Positions 35,447 to 44,831 of a DNA stretch of 51,919 bases are shown piece after piece; position 1 is the stretch's first letter, and every line of letters begins with the position of its first letter. Position numbers and translations under genes: made by a program. Under the pieces are notes generated by a model that ran no database searches, was not told the origin of the DNA, and saw only the letters and a list, made by a program, of their open reading frames with translations. The stretch covers positions 1 through 51,919 of the forward strand of contig NZ_JAODTL010000024.1 of NCBI RefSeq assembly GCF_026191375.1, read 5' to 3'. The stretch comes from Marinomonas pontica. Lineage in GTDB: Bacteria > Pseudomonadota > Gammaproteobacteria > Pseudomonadales > Marinomonadaceae.

Positions 35447-35487
35447 TGTTTACTAAGTAAAATCAAAAGTAATCTTTTTTGTTTACT
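35447..35487 (-). promoter_or_regulatory. Operator candidate for hicAB
   Basis: TTTACTAAGTAAA (35449-35461) is a perfect 13-nt palindrome, and its half TGTTTACT recurs at 35480-35487, 33 bp (three turns) from the first. The position, just upstream of hicA, suits HicB autoregulation. Confidence 0.4.
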
Positions 35488-35527
35488 TTGTGCGTCCGTA
35501 AATTTTTATTAGAATGCTTAGTAATAT

Positions 35528-35569
35528 AAAAACCACCATCGATGTATAAATGCCGATGGCGGTTTTTTT
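35528..35569 (-). terminator. Terminator-like hairpin after the oxygenase operon
   Basis: AAAACCACCATCG pairs with CGATGGCGGTTTT (one A-C mismatch) around a 12-nt loop; on the minus strand it is followed by a T-run. It closes the operon that begins at 39786. Confidence 0.65.
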
Positions 35570-35592
35570 AGTGGGAAATGAAAATAGCAGGC

Positions 35593-36579
35593 TTATTTAT
35601 CGACAAAGTTAGCTTGAATGCGTTGTGTTAAAAAGTCGGCTGCGCTGATCGGTTGGTAACGTTTTGCTGGGCCTTGGATGATCTGCGTTTTGTTGGCTTG
35701 GCAAAAGAAAGCGATGGAATGGCGACTGCCGCAGTATTCACCGACTCGTGGTTGACGAACACGGTGCAAGTTGGATTTTAGCTGATCGTCGCTCCAGCGC
35801 ATGAGCATATCGCCGATGTTGCAGGTGATTACGCCGCCAAGGGGCGGAATGCTGGTCCAGCGTTGAGTGTCAGCTTCGGCGCCGGGGCAGACTTGTAAGC
35901 CGCCGTGGCCTTCGTGTTGGAACAATAAAGTCAAACAATCGAAATCCGTATGGGCACCCGCACGCCACATATTACCCTGTTCGGCGACGCCTTCCGTTGC
36001 GTAGTAGTGCAACAAACGTAAGGTGCTTTGATAATCGGGCTTACGTGGGTCGTGGGCATTGCTAAAGAAGTCTCGATCAAAGCCGAGCTTGTCCGCAAAG
36101 CAAGACAATACCTTCGTACCGACTTCCCAGCACTGTTTTTCAAAACGCAGTGTATTGGCCTGAAAGTCTGGCAGTTCTTCTTCAGTTGGCCACAAATTAT
36201 CCATGTGGTATTGAGTGATTTGGTAGGATTCTTTTTGATCTTTGGTGCCAGTAGAAGGGCGAATTTGGCTGCGACTTTCCCAACCTGCATTGACGCTTTT
36301 TGGTCTTGGGTATTTGCTTTTAATACTTTCAGGAAGGTCAAAAAAACGCTCGGACTCTTTAAAGGCCGCTTTTATTTCTTCAGGATCGATGCCGTGGTTA
36401 CTTAATTGGAAAAAGCCAATCTCGGTGGCCGCGAGCCAAAGTTGCTCGGTGATTTCTTCTCGGCGACTTTCAAAGTCGCTCATGTCGATGATGCGAATTT
36501 CTCGGTCGTTGGTGTCTTCACCGGTTCCGCCAAAAGTGGTTTCGCGTTGCAGTTCTTCCAGTGAGTATGAATCAGTCAT
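35593..36579 (-). CDS. 2-Oxoglutarate/Fe(II) oxygenase, isopenicillin-N-synthase-like
   Basis: 328 residues from the ATG at 36579 (GGAG six bases upstream; another ATG four codons earlier has poorer spacing). Non-haem dioxygenase N-domain (IRIIDMSDFESRREEI, GFFQLSNHGI, FFDLP) and catalytic double-stranded helix with His210-x-Asp212 (GAHTDFDCLTLLFQ), His272 (SNLHRV) and the 2OG-anchoring Arg286-x-Ser288 (SRHSIAFF). Substrate unknown. It is the last gene of an ABC transporter-deaminase operon inside a purine island; fungal thymine-7-hydroxylase belongs to the same broad family, so a nucleobase substrate is a reasonable guess, no more. Confidence 0.83.
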   Translation of the reverse strand: MTDSYSLEELQRETTFGGTGEDTNDREIRIIDMSDFESRREEITEQLWLAATEIGFFQLSNHGIDPEEIKAAFKESERFFDLPESIKSKYPRPKSVNAGWESRSQIRPSTGTKDQKESYQITQYHMDNLWPTEEELPDFQANTLRFEKQCWEVGTKVLSCFADKLGFDRDFFSNAHDPRKPDYQSTLRLLHYYATEGVAEQGNMWRAGAHTDFDCLTLLFQHEGHGGLQVCPGAEADTQRWTSIPPLGGVITCNIGDMLMRWSDDQLKSNLHRVRQPRVGEYCGSRHSIAFFCQANKTQIIQGPAKRYQPISAADFLTQRIQANFVDK

Positions 36580-36722
36580 GGTTTCTCCCATTCTCCTAGG
36601 TTTAAAATAACTAGGCGTTTTTGCCTAGTGGAAAATGGAGCAATGACCGAATGTATTTCCTATGAAATACATCTGACTGCTTCTACTCCGATTGTTTTCT
36701 ATTGCTTAATTACCGCTTTTAT

Positions 36723-37198
36723 TTACCAGACCCCCTCATGCAATTTTGCGGCCTCTTCTTCAAGGCAAGGCCCAATCACTTCTACTTTTCGTTGCCCCGA
36801 TGCAAATACGGTGCGACAAGGCAGCGCCAAGGTTGGGTTTTCTGGGTGATTGCCTGTGATCTCTTTCAAGCTGTCTTCGCTTAATCCATACACAAGACGT
36901 CCTAACCCTGCCCAATAACGGAACCTGCGCACATGGCGCAAGGCTCAGCGGAAACGTACATGGTGCATTTCGCTAAAAAGTCAGGACGATACGCCTTGCT
37001 AGCGCGCGTCATTAACTTGCGCTCGGCGTGGCCTGTCATATCGAAATCGGGCAAGTAGCCGTTTACTTGCGTCATTAGTACATTGTCTTCATCGTCGACT
37101 AAAATCGCCGCAAACGGGTGGATACCTTGTTGTTTGGCTTCATCCGCTAGGGCAAAGCTTTGGCGCAAAAAGTCTGTGTCTTTTGTATTTAATGTCAT
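36723..37198 (-). pseudogene. Nucleoside/guanine-deaminase-like protein, frameshifted
   Basis: From the ATG at 37198: DEAKQQGIHPFAAILVDDED, then MTGHAERKLM (zinc His and catalytic Glu) and SAEPCAMCAGSV (PCxxC). The frame is lost near 36916, where GTTATTGGG replaces an expected GTTTATTGGG. With one T added it continues YWAGLGRLVYGLSEDSLKEI and ends LEEEAAKLHEGVW. Total ~158 residues, normal for CMP/dCMP-type deaminases acting on guanine or related bases. All zinc ligands are intact, and the single homopolymer lesion suggests a sequencing error. It sits between the ABC permease and the oxygenase genes, 13 bp after the permease. Confidence 0.8.
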
Positions 37199-37211
37199 AT
37201 CTGTCTCTATT

Positions 37212-38002
37212 TTATTTCTTTTTAGGAAGGCTCCACGGAAACCACCACGCCTGAATCCACTGGATCGATTTAAATAGCAACAAGCTAATAACCGACAGAA
37301 ATATCAGCCCGGCAAACGCTTGTGGAATTTTAAAGAACGACGTGGAGAACTGGATGAAATAGCCCAAGCCTTCTTCTGCCGCGACGAACTCGGCCACAAC
37401 AGCACCGATAATCGCCAAGGTGATAGAGACGCGAAGGCCGCTAAAAATATGAGGAATCGCATAAGGAATGCGGATCTGCCACGTTTCACGGTATCGCGGA
37501 GCACGCAACGACTGGCTCAGCTCGATCATTTCTGGCGGTGTTTCCAACATGCCCGTTGTGGTTGATACCACCAAAGGGAAGAAGGTGATCAAGCAGGTGA
37601 TCAGCACGCGAGATGGATCGTCTGTGCCAAGTAAGACGATGATCAAAGGCGCAACGGCTACTACCGGCGTTGACTGGATCACGATCAAAGCGGGATACAG
37701 CACGCGGTTCATCAGTTCAGAACGCATCATGCCAATCGACAAGGGAATCGCGATGGCGATAGACAGCGCAAAGCCCATCAAGGCCACACGTAACGTCGCC
37801 CAAAGGTGCGTCAACCAGCGAGAAAACTCCACGTCAAAAACGCCGTAAAGATCGCCGAAGGAGAGGGCAGAATGTAGTTTGGTACATGGCCAAATCGACA
37901 GACCAATTCCCAAAGCAGCACAAGGCCGATGAAAAACAACGCCGGTGCGAAACGATTCGCTTGTTTAGCAAGCCACGATTTAGGCTGGTACGTTGGGTTC
38001 AT
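37212..38002 (-). pseudogene. ABC transporter permease (SsuC/ThiX type), frameshifted
   Basis: The first part (from 38002: SWLAKQANRFAPALFFIGLV, then HVPNYILPSPSAIFTAFLTW) and the rest (EFSRWLTHLWATLRVALMGF ... APRYRETWQIRIPYAIPHIF with the permease EAA-loop region, ... SVISLLLFKSIQWI) are in different frames. They join near 37829, where one G is missing (TGGAG for an expected TGGGAG). The sum is ~262 residues with six membrane helices, typical of nitrate/taurine/pyrimidine-type permeases. It overlaps the ATPase gene by 23 bp. Conservation on both sides of the lesion suggests an assembly error or a recent break. Confidence 0.82.
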
Positions 38003-38786
38003 AAATGTAGCCTCTAATTTTGTCGGTTAGTTCTGCAAAGCGGGGAGAATTAATGGTTTTCGATGAACGAGGGCGAGGGAGATCCACCTCGATTAGATCC
38101 AACACCGAGCCGGGGCGTTTGCTCATGACCAAAATGCGATCCGCCAACAACACGGCTTCGCTGATGGAATGAGTAATAAACAACACGGTTTTTGGATGCT
38201 CTTTCCAGATGTCGAGCAAATCAAAACCAATTTGCTCACGCGTTAAGGCATCCAGCGCCGAGAAAGGTTCGTCCATTAACAAGATGTCTGGATTGAGTAG
38301 TAAGGCTCGGACAATGCCGACGCGCTGCTGCATACCGCCAGACAGTTCGTCTGGCATTTTGTCGGCAAATTGCGTTAAGCCTGCCATTTCTAACAATTCG
38401 TTGGCGCGCTTTTCATCGCCGGCGGAATAGCTGCCGTATTTGTGTTTAAGAGGAAACAAGACGTTTTTGCGTACCGTTAACCAAGGCAACAGATTGGCTT
38501 TTTGAAACACAATGCCTACGTCATCACGAGGTTCGGTGACGGGTAGATTGAATACTGACACTTCACCATGAGACGGAATCAATAAGCCTGCGACCATGCG
38601 CAGTAATGTGGATTTACCACAACCGGAAGGACCAACCACCGCCACGAACTCGTGACGGTGAATGTTTAAATCGATGCCTTGTACCACCATGGGGGCTTCT
38701 GGACGAGGGTCAAATTTATGACCTACGCCCTTCATGCTGACGTAAGCCGCTTTGCCGTTGTCGTCTATTGGTTTTTGGTTATCCAT
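37980..38786 (-). CDS. ABC transporter ATP-binding protein (SsuB/ThiZ type)
   Basis: 268 residues with Walker A GPSGCGKST (52-60), Q-loop VFQKANLLPW, signature LSGGMQQRV (148-156), Walker B ILLMDEP (168-174), D-loop SALD and switch His in FITHSISEAVLLADRI. It energises import by the neighbouring permease and substrate-binding protein. It follows the substrate-binding gene by 4 bp and overlaps the permease gene. Family membership (nitrate/sulfonate/pyrimidine group) does not fix the substrate; operon context suggests a nitrogen compound such as a purine. Confidence 0.92.
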   Translation of the reverse strand: MDNQKPIDDNGKAAYVSMKGVGHKFDPRPEAPMVVQGIDLNIHRHEFVAVVGPSGCGKSTLLRMVAGLLIPSHGEVSVFNLPVTEPRDDVGIVFQKANLLPWLTVRKNVLFPLKHKYGSYSAGDEKRANELLEMAGLTQFADKMPDELSGGMQQRVGIVRALLLNPDILLMDEPFSALDALTREQIGFDLLDIWKEHPKTVLFITHSISEAVLLADRILVMSKRPGSVLDLIEVDLPRPRSSKTINSPRFAELTDKIRGYIYEPNVPA

Positions 38787-38790
38787 GCCG

Positions 38791-39786
38791 TTACTCCGGC
38801 TTAAAGTGGTTGTTTACTGCTGTTGCAGGGTCTAAAGCATCCAGTGCTAAGCCATTGGCTTCTGCCACGTATTCCCAGGTTTTTTGAATGCGTTTGTCGG
38901 TGAAATTACCGAAGCCGTCTTCGTTGGTCACGTCGTTGTAGACCAAGTTATAGATGCTTTTTATTTGCTCAGAAACAATGCTCGCATCCACTTCTGGCAC
39001 CATTTTGTGAAGGTCGATGCCCGCTTGATCAGGATTCGCGTAAGTGAATTTAATGGATTTGGCAAAGGCTTTAATAAAGCGTTTCGCAACGTCTGGGCGT
39101 TCTTCTAAGAATTTTTCCGACGCCAAAACAGACGAGCTGTACAAGGATAAGCCAGAGTTTGACCACGGCATTTCGATCAATTCTTTGCCTGCGCCTTTGG
39201 CTTGTGCGTCATAAAGTGCGGTGTTGGTCACCCATGCAATAATAGCGTCTGTGCTGCCGGTGATCATCATTGGTGCGAGCGCACCTGGATCGGATTTTAC
39301 GAGTTTGATGTCACTCTCACTAAGACCGTTTTGTTTTAGCACCAAGGGTAAAAAAGCGTTGGAAGAGGTAAAAGGCGACGTGGCGACTTTTTTGCCTTTT
39401 AAATCTTTAATGGACGTAATGCCGCTGCTTTTCAGTACGAAAAACGCGTGTGGCGCTTGAGTAAAGTAAGGGTATACCGCCACAACTGGCACATTGTCCT
39501 GTGCTTTGGCCGCCATTAATGCCCCAATGTCAGAACTGCCAATATCCGATTGTCCAGTCGCCATTTTGGTTAGCGCATCGGTGGAGCCGCGACCGCTGGC
39601 AATTTTGACGTCCAAATCTTCTTCTGCAAAGAAGCCTTGTTGAATCCCCACATAAACAGGCGCTTTATCACCACCCGGTAGCCAATCCAATTGAAACGTC
39701 ACTTTGTCTGCCGCCATCGCCGCAGTGCTGGAAATAAGACTGGCTAAAAGAGTCAATCGAATGCTTGTTTTTGTTGCTGTTCTCAT
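38791..39786 (-). CDS. ABC transporter substrate-binding protein (NMT1/THI5-like)
   Basis: 331 residues from the ATG at 39786, which has GGAG seven bases upstream and gives a clean Sec signal (MRTATKTSIRLTLLASLISS, AMA/AD cleavage). An earlier in-frame start would add 16 residues before it. Mature part: VTFQLDWLPGGDKAPVYVGI, GFFAEEDLDVKIASGRGSTD, LTKMATGQSDIG and SSDIGALMAA, as in HMP/pyrimidine and aliphatic nitrogen binding proteins. First gene of the minus-strand operon SBP-ATPase-permease-deaminase-oxygenase, so its ligand probably is the deaminase substrate or its precursor (inference). Confidence 0.88.
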   Translation of the reverse strand: MRTATKTSIRLTLLASLISSTAAMAADKVTFQLDWLPGGDKAPVYVGIQQGFFAEEDLDVKIASGRGSTDALTKMATGQSDIGSSDIGALMAAKAQDNVPVVAVYPYFTQAPHAFFVLKSSGITSIKDLKGKKVATSPFTSSNAFLPLVLKQNGLSESDIKLVKSDPGALAPMMITGSTDAIIAWVTNTALYDAQAKGAGKELIEMPWSNSGLSLYSSSVLASEKFLEERPDVAKRFIKAFAKSIKFTYANPDQAGIDLHKMVPEVDASIVSEQIKSIYNLVYNDVTNEDGFGNFTDKRIQKTWEYVAEANGLALDALDPATAVNNHFKPE

Positions 39787-40045
39787 AAGTAGGCTCCGCG
39801 TAATAGAAAGTGAGTAAAGATTCGCTTGTTTCACTGTGTTGAATTAGAGCAACAACTGTTCCATATTTGTATTTTTTTGCCGATATTTTTTTAACGCATT
39901 GAATTTATTAAATAAAAATTAATAAAGGATAAGGGGTTGGTAAAACAACTGTTTGAATTTGAGCTTTCTTAGCGCGCAAAAATAGCGCGGTGGGCGTTTC
40001 TAAAATGGTGCAAAAAGTATCCGCAGTTGGAAAAAGGCGTCGGTG

Positions 40046-40744
40046 TTAGAGAAAAGACCGTATTTCATCTTGGGTCAAATATCGCCATTGGCCGCTGTCT
40101 ACATCGAGTCGAACATCGCCGATATTTTCACGATGAAGTGCCACGACTCGGTTGCCCACGGCAGCAAACATGCGTTTCACTTGATGAAACTTGCCTTCAG
40201 TAATGGTCAATCGAACTTGCTTGTCAGAAATGATGTCTAGAATGGCCGGTCGGGTCAGCTTGGCTTCGCCCTGTAATGCAATGCCATGGCGAAACTGTTT
40301 TGCAATATCGTCCGCTTGCGTGGCAGATAATGCTCTGGATAAGGTCACGTTATACACTTTCGGGCAGTGACGGGTGGGTTGAGTGATGCCAAAAGACCAA
40401 CGTCCATCGTCTGTAATTAACACAAGCCCTGTTGTGTCGGCGTCCAACCGACCTGCAATATGAAGCTCGGAGACGTTTTCAATATCGAGATAACGAAACA
40501 AGGAAGGGTACACTTCATCAATATTCGAACAGACGGTGCCGGCCGGTTTGTTCATCAAAAGATAACGAAATGGGCGGGCGGTGAGTCGTTTGTCATTCAG
40601 CAACACCGTATTGTTTTCATGAACCTGAGTGGCTTCATCTATGATGGTTTGGTCATTGACAGACACTTCCCCAGAATGAATGCAGCGGATGGCTTCTGCT
40701 TTGGTGAATTCTGTGCTTTTGCAAACAAACTTATCAAGACGCAT
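40046..40744 (-). CDS. rsuA: 16S rRNA pseudouridine synthase, RsuA family
   Basis: 232 residues from the ATG at 40744. S4-type RNA-binding domain at the N-terminus (MRLDKFVCKSTEFTKAEAIR, HSGEVSVND) and a pseudouridine-synthase domain with LLMNKPAGTVCS, the catalytic GRLDADTTGL (Asp101) and TEGKFHQVKRMFAAVGNRV. RsuA modifies U516 of 16S rRNA; the length and KPAG/KFHQVKRM signature fit RsuA rather than RluB or RluE. A longer opening to 40936 adds unrelated sequence. It is divergent from xdhA, with ~250 bases between them holding no clear feature beyond AT-rich promoter-like DNA. Confidence 0.87.
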   Translation of the reverse strand: MRLDKFVCKSTEFTKAEAIRCIHSGEVSVNDQTIIDEATQVHENNTVLLNDKRLTARPFRYLLMNKPAGTVCSNIDEVYPSLFRYLDIENVSELHIAGRLDADTTGLVLITDDGRWSFGITQPTRHCPKVYNVTLSRALSATQADDIAKQFRHGIALQGEAKLTRPAILDIISDKQVRLTITEGKFHQVKRMFAAVGNRVVALHRENIGDVRLDVDSGQWRYLTQDEIRSFL

Positions 40745-40996
40745 GATGAATAAAACTGACGATGGGAAAGAGCGTGCCATTATCCTGCCTGTCAGCAAAT
40801 TATCAATGTTTGAGATGTACATCGTCGTAAACGTCTGTCTGCACATTGAGTGAAAAAATCCACAACGAAAAAGTATTGTTAAGGTAACGTGATTGGTTTT
40901 TAATAAAACTTTGTACGATTGGTCAGGTTTTTGCATTTACGCTACTATCCTAAAGACATAAACCAACATAAAAGCCGAATAAATAAGGAGAGCGCT

Positions 40997-42511
40997 TTGA
41001 AATGTATACTGAACGATGAGCTCATCGACGAAAACACGCTCCCTAGCGACTTTACTGCTTTGCGTTACCTAAGAGAAAAGCGTGGATTAACAGGGACAAA
41101 AGAAGGTTGCGCATCTGGCGATTGCGGTGCGTGTACGCTTCTTGTTGGTGCATTGGAAGACGGTGAGCTGACGTATTCGACACTCAATTCGTGTATCACG
41201 CCAATGCAATCTTTGGCGGGCAAGCACATTGTCTCGGTGGAGTATTTGTCTAAATCGGGAGAATTGCATCCTGCTCAACAAGCCATGGTGGCATCACATG
41301 GTTCCCAGTGTGGTTTTTGCACTCCGGGCTTTGTACTGTCTTTGGCTGGGCTTTATGAAAACAAACAGGGAAGCGAGCAAGCCATTGACCGCGAAGCGGT
41401 GTGCGATGCAATTTCTGGCAATTTGTGCCGTTGTACTGGCTACCGCCCGATCATTGAGGCGGGTCTTTCCATGACTAAAGAGCCCATGATCAAGGTGCAA
41501 GAGTCTAAAGAGACGCCTTTTATTGAGCTGATGAGTAAGAACGACAGCATCAAAACACAGCTGGAAAGCCTGCAAACAGAGCCTCATGACAGCAGCAACT
41601 ATTTACAACCCATCGATTTAGAGCAACTCGCTCACGCGTTAACATCCAATCCAGAGGCTGTTTTGATCGCTGGTGGCACCGATTTGATGCTAGAAAACAC
41701 TCAGCGCTATCGTGACTTTGACACCTTGATCGATGTGTCTCGTGTGATTGAGCTTAAACATCTACACATTGGTGAAACGTCGTTGACCATCGGTTCGTCG
41801 GTAACTTACAGCGAGTTGGAAGATTTTAGTAAGACACTTTATCCGCAGGTGAATGCCTTGTTAAGTCGCATCGCATCCAGACAAATCCGTAACCGTGGAA
41901 CGATTGGTGGCAACGTAGCGAACGCATCCCCAATTGCCGATTTACCACCTTTATTACTGGCGTTTGATGCCGATATTCAATTATTGAAACACGACGGCAG
42001 CACCAGAGCCGTGAACATCGCGGACTTTTACCAAGGTTACAAACAAACCCAATTAGCCGCTGATGAGATGATCGCATCCTTCGAATTGTCTCTCGACAAG
42101 CTGGCGCAATTTCATCGCTTTTATAAAGTATCAAAACGCATGGAAGACGACATTTCCAGCGTCATGCTAGCGGTTCGATTTGAAGTCGATAACGGCACGT
42201 TAAGCGATGTACGCTTTGCATTTGGCGGCATGGCAGCCACACCGATTCGCGGATTAAATGCCGAAGCAGCGCTGACTTGCAGAGCCATTAACGACGAGCA
42301 AGCCTTAAACCAAGCCATCGACGCATTACGCAGTGAATTAACGCCCATGAGCGACATGCGAGCCAGTGCGAAATACCGTTTGGATATGGCCTGCAACCTG
42401 ATTCGCAAAGCATGGTTGGAACTAAACGGCACCGACGTGGTGACTTTCTCTGGTCACGCTGTCAGCGATTCCATTTTATCGACCGGTTTGGAGGGCAGCA
42501 CTCATGCGTAA
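40997..42511 (+). CDS. xdhA: Xanthine dehydrogenase small subunit (Fe-S/FAD)
   Basis: 504 residues from the TTG at 40997, which has AAGGAG six bases upstream and the expected N-terminus (ILNDEL). Two 2Fe-2S clusters: Cys38, 43, 46, 66 (GCASGDCGAC, NSC) and Cys105, 108, 144, 146 (QCGFCTPGF, CRCTGYRPI). The FAD domain follows (AVLIAGGTDLMLE, SRIASRQIRNRGTIGGNVAN, ASPIADLPPLLLA). With XdhB it oxidises hypoxanthine and xanthine to urate with NAD+. A longer opening to 40919 has no ribosome site. The stop overlaps xdhB by 8 bp. Confidence 0.93.
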   Translation: MKCILNDELIDENTLPSDFTALRYLREKRGLTGTKEGCASGDCGACTLLVGALEDGELTYSTLNSCITPMQSLAGKHIVSVEYLSKSGELHPAQQAMVASHGSQCGFCTPGFVLSLAGLYENKQGSEQAIDREAVCDAISGNLCRCTGYRPIIEAGLSMTKEPMIKVQESKETPFIELMSKNDSIKTQLESLQTEPHDSSNYLQPIDLEQLAHALTSNPEAVLIAGGTDLMLENTQRYRDFDTLIDVSRVIELKHLHIGETSLTIGSSVTYSELEDFSKTLYPQVNALLSRIASRQIRNRGTIGGNVANASPIADLPPLLLAFDADIQLLKHDGSTRAVNIADFYQGYKQTQLAADEMIASFELSLDKLAQFHRFYKVSKRMEDDISSVMLAVRFEVDNGTLSDVRFAFGGMAATPIRGLNAEAALTCRAINDEQALNQAIDALRSELTPMSDMRASAKYRLDMACNLIRKAWLELNGTDVVTFSGHAVSDSILSTGLEGSTHA

Positions 42512-44831
42512 ACTTCCACAAGATTTTACTCTCGACACAAAAGCCTTTAAAAAGGGGCTTCTGCCTGTTCATGAATCGGCGATTAAGCACGTAACAGGCC
42601 AAGCGGTTTATATTGACGACATGCCAGAATGGCCAAATGAATTGCATGTGGCAACGGGATTATCGACCGAAGCCCATGCGGATATTGTGTCGATCAATTT
42701 GGACAAAGTTCGCGCTTATCCTGGTGTTGTGGACGTGATTGTACAGGCCGATATTCCCGGTGAAGTGGATGTATCGCCTGTATTGAGCGGTGATTTACTC
42801 TTGGCGGGCGATTTTGTTCACTTCATTGGGCAAGCCATTTTTGCGGTCGCGGCGACTAGCTTACGTGCGGCGAAACAAGCCGTTGCCTTGGCGGAAATAG
42901 AGTACAAACCGCGAGAAGCAACCTTGCATCCTCGCCAATCCTTAGAGCGCCAAGAGTTCGTTTTACCGACGCACACTATTAGCTGTGGCGATGCCAAAGG
43001 CGCGCTGGAAAGCGTGCCGAATAAGCTTAAATCGGACATGTACATCAAAGGCCAAGAGCATTTTTATTTGGAAGGGCAGATCAGTGTGGCCACCCCAAAT
43101 GAAGACGGTGGCGTGCAAGTATTTGCGTCTTCCCAGCATCCTGCTGAAGTGCAAAAGCTGGTGGCGCGTGTGCTGGGTTTACCTGTGGCACAAGTGCTTG
43201 TTGAAGTACGACGCATGGGCGGTGGCTTTGGCGGTAAAGAATCCCAAGCCGCGGTGTTGGGCTGTATGGCGGCGGTACTCGCCGTGCGCAACCGTTGTCC
43301 GGTGAAATATCGCATGCCGCGCCAAGACGACATGGTACAAACCGGCAAACGCCATGACTTCTGGAACAGTTACGAAGTAGGCTTTTCCAATGAGGGTGAA
43401 ATTATCGCCGCGGAATACGACATGGTGGGCAAATGTGGCTGTACCGCCGATTTGTCCGACGGCGTTGTTGACCGCGCCATGTTTCATGCGGACAACGCTT
43501 ACTTCTTACCGAATGCTCGTATCAGTGGCTATCGTGGGAAAACCCACACAGTATCCAATACCGCGTTTCGAGGTTTTGGTGGGCCAAAAGGCGTGATCTT
43601 AGCCGAAAACGTCATTGAGGAAATCGCCTGTGCGGTCGGTAAAGATGCTTTAGATATTCGTAAGTTGAACTGCTACCAAGGTGAGAAGAACACCACACCC
43701 TACGGTCAAAAAATCGAAGACGATGTCTTGCTGAGCTTGATCGAAGAATTGGAAACCAGCTCAGATTATCGCGCTCGCCGTGAAGCAATAAAGGCCTTCA
43801 ACAAGAAAAACCCTTTCCTGAAAAAAGGTCTCGCGCTCACGCCTGTAAAATTCGGTATTTCCTTTACCTCAAAACACTTAAACCAAGGCGGTGCTTTGCT
43901 GCACATCTACACGGACGGCAGCGTTCATGTGAGTCACGGCGGAACGGAAATGGGGCAGGGGCTTTATACCAAGGTAGCGCAAATTGTCGCCAAGGCTTTT
44001 GGTATCGATTACCAACGTGTCAACGTTGGTTCTACTCGTACTGACAAAGTGCCAAACGCGTCACCAACCGCCGCATCAGCGGGAACGGATTTGAACGGCA
44101 TGGCGGCGTTGGATGCGGCCATGACGATCAAAAGCCGCTTGCAAGAATTCGCTATGGAACACTTCGGCATCGCCGCCGATGCCTTTGCTATTGAAGACGA
44201 TCAAGTGATCCTAGGCAGTGAGACCATGAGCTTTCCTGAATTCATCAAACTCGCCTACATGAACCGCGTGTCTTTGTCGTCTACGGGTTTTTATAAAACC
44301 CCGAAAATCGGCTACGACCGCAAAGCCGCCAAAGGCCGACCTTTCTTGTACTTTGCCAATGGCGCGGCCGTGTCTGAAGTGATCGTCGATACTTTCACAG
44401 GTGAGTACAAAGTCACGCAGGTGGATATCCTTCACGACGTGGGCGATTCGATTAACGCCGACATCGACATCGGACAGATTGAAGGTGCGTTTGTACAAGG
44501 CATGGGCTGGCTCACGTCAGAAGAGCTAAGCTGGGATGAAAAAGGTCGCATCACCACCAACAGCCCAGCGAATTACAAAATTCCCACCTCGGCGGACATT
44601 CCAGAGAAATTCAACGTTAAGCTATTTGACCGTCCTAACAGTGAAGAATCCGTCTATCGTTCTAAAGCCGTAGGCGAACCGCCGCTCATGCTGGGCATTT
44701 CCGTTTGGTGTGCGTTAAAAGACGCCTGCGCTGCCGTGGCCGATCATAAAATCTCGCCACCATTGGCCGTGCCAGCCACACCAGAGGCGGTGTTTTATGC
44801 CATGCAAGCGGCTAAGGAAACCAGCCTATGA
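42504..44831 (+). CDS. xdhB: Xanthine dehydrogenase large subunit (molybdopterin)
   Basis: 775 residues, standard for bacterial XdhB. Motifs: SAIKHVTGQAVYIDDMPEWP, IKGQEHFYLEGQ (active-site Gln region), RRMGGGFGGKE, AFRGFGGPKGVILAE, GGTEMGQGLYTKVAQI, and the catalytic Glu in KAVGEPPLMLGISVW. It carries the Moco site where purines are hydroxylated. The ATG overlaps the end of xdhA, and its own stop overlaps xdhC by 4 bp (ATGA), so the three genes are coupled. Together with hpxO, uraH and uraD this completes hypoxanthine-to-allantoin. Confidence 0.95.
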   Translation: MRKLPQDFTLDTKAFKKGLLPVHESAIKHVTGQAVYIDDMPEWPNELHVATGLSTEAHADIVSINLDKVRAYPGVVDVIVQADIPGEVDVSPVLSGDLLLAGDFVHFIGQAIFAVAATSLRAAKQAVALAEIEYKPREATLHPRQSLERQEFVLPTHTISCGDAKGALESVPNKLKSDMYIKGQEHFYLEGQISVATPNEDGGVQVFASSQHPAEVQKLVARVLGLPVAQVLVEVRRMGGGFGGKESQAAVLGCMAAVLAVRNRCPVKYRMPRQDDMVQTGKRHDFWNSYEVGFSNEGEIIAAEYDMVGKCGCTADLSDGVVDRAMFHADNAYFLPNARISGYRGKTHTVSNTAFRGFGGPKGVILAENVIEEIACAVGKDALDIRKLNCYQGEKNTTPYGQKIEDDVLLSLIEELETSSDYRARREAIKAFNKKNPFLKKGLALTPVKFGISFTSKHLNQGGALLHIYTDGSVHVSHGGTEMGQGLYTKVAQIVAKAFGIDYQRVNVGSTRTDKVPNASPTAASAGTDLNGMAALDAAMTIKSRLQEFAMEHFGIAADAFAIEDDQVILGSETMSFPEFIKLAYMNRVSLSSTGFYKTPKIGYDRKAAKGRPFLYFANGAAVSEVIVDTFTGEYKVTQVDILHDVGDSINADIDIGQIEGAFVQGMGWLTSEELSWDEKGRITTNSPANYKIPTSADIPEKFNVKLFDRPNSEESVYRSKAVGEPPLMLGISVWCALKDACAAVADHKISPPLAVPATPEAVFYAMQAAKETSL

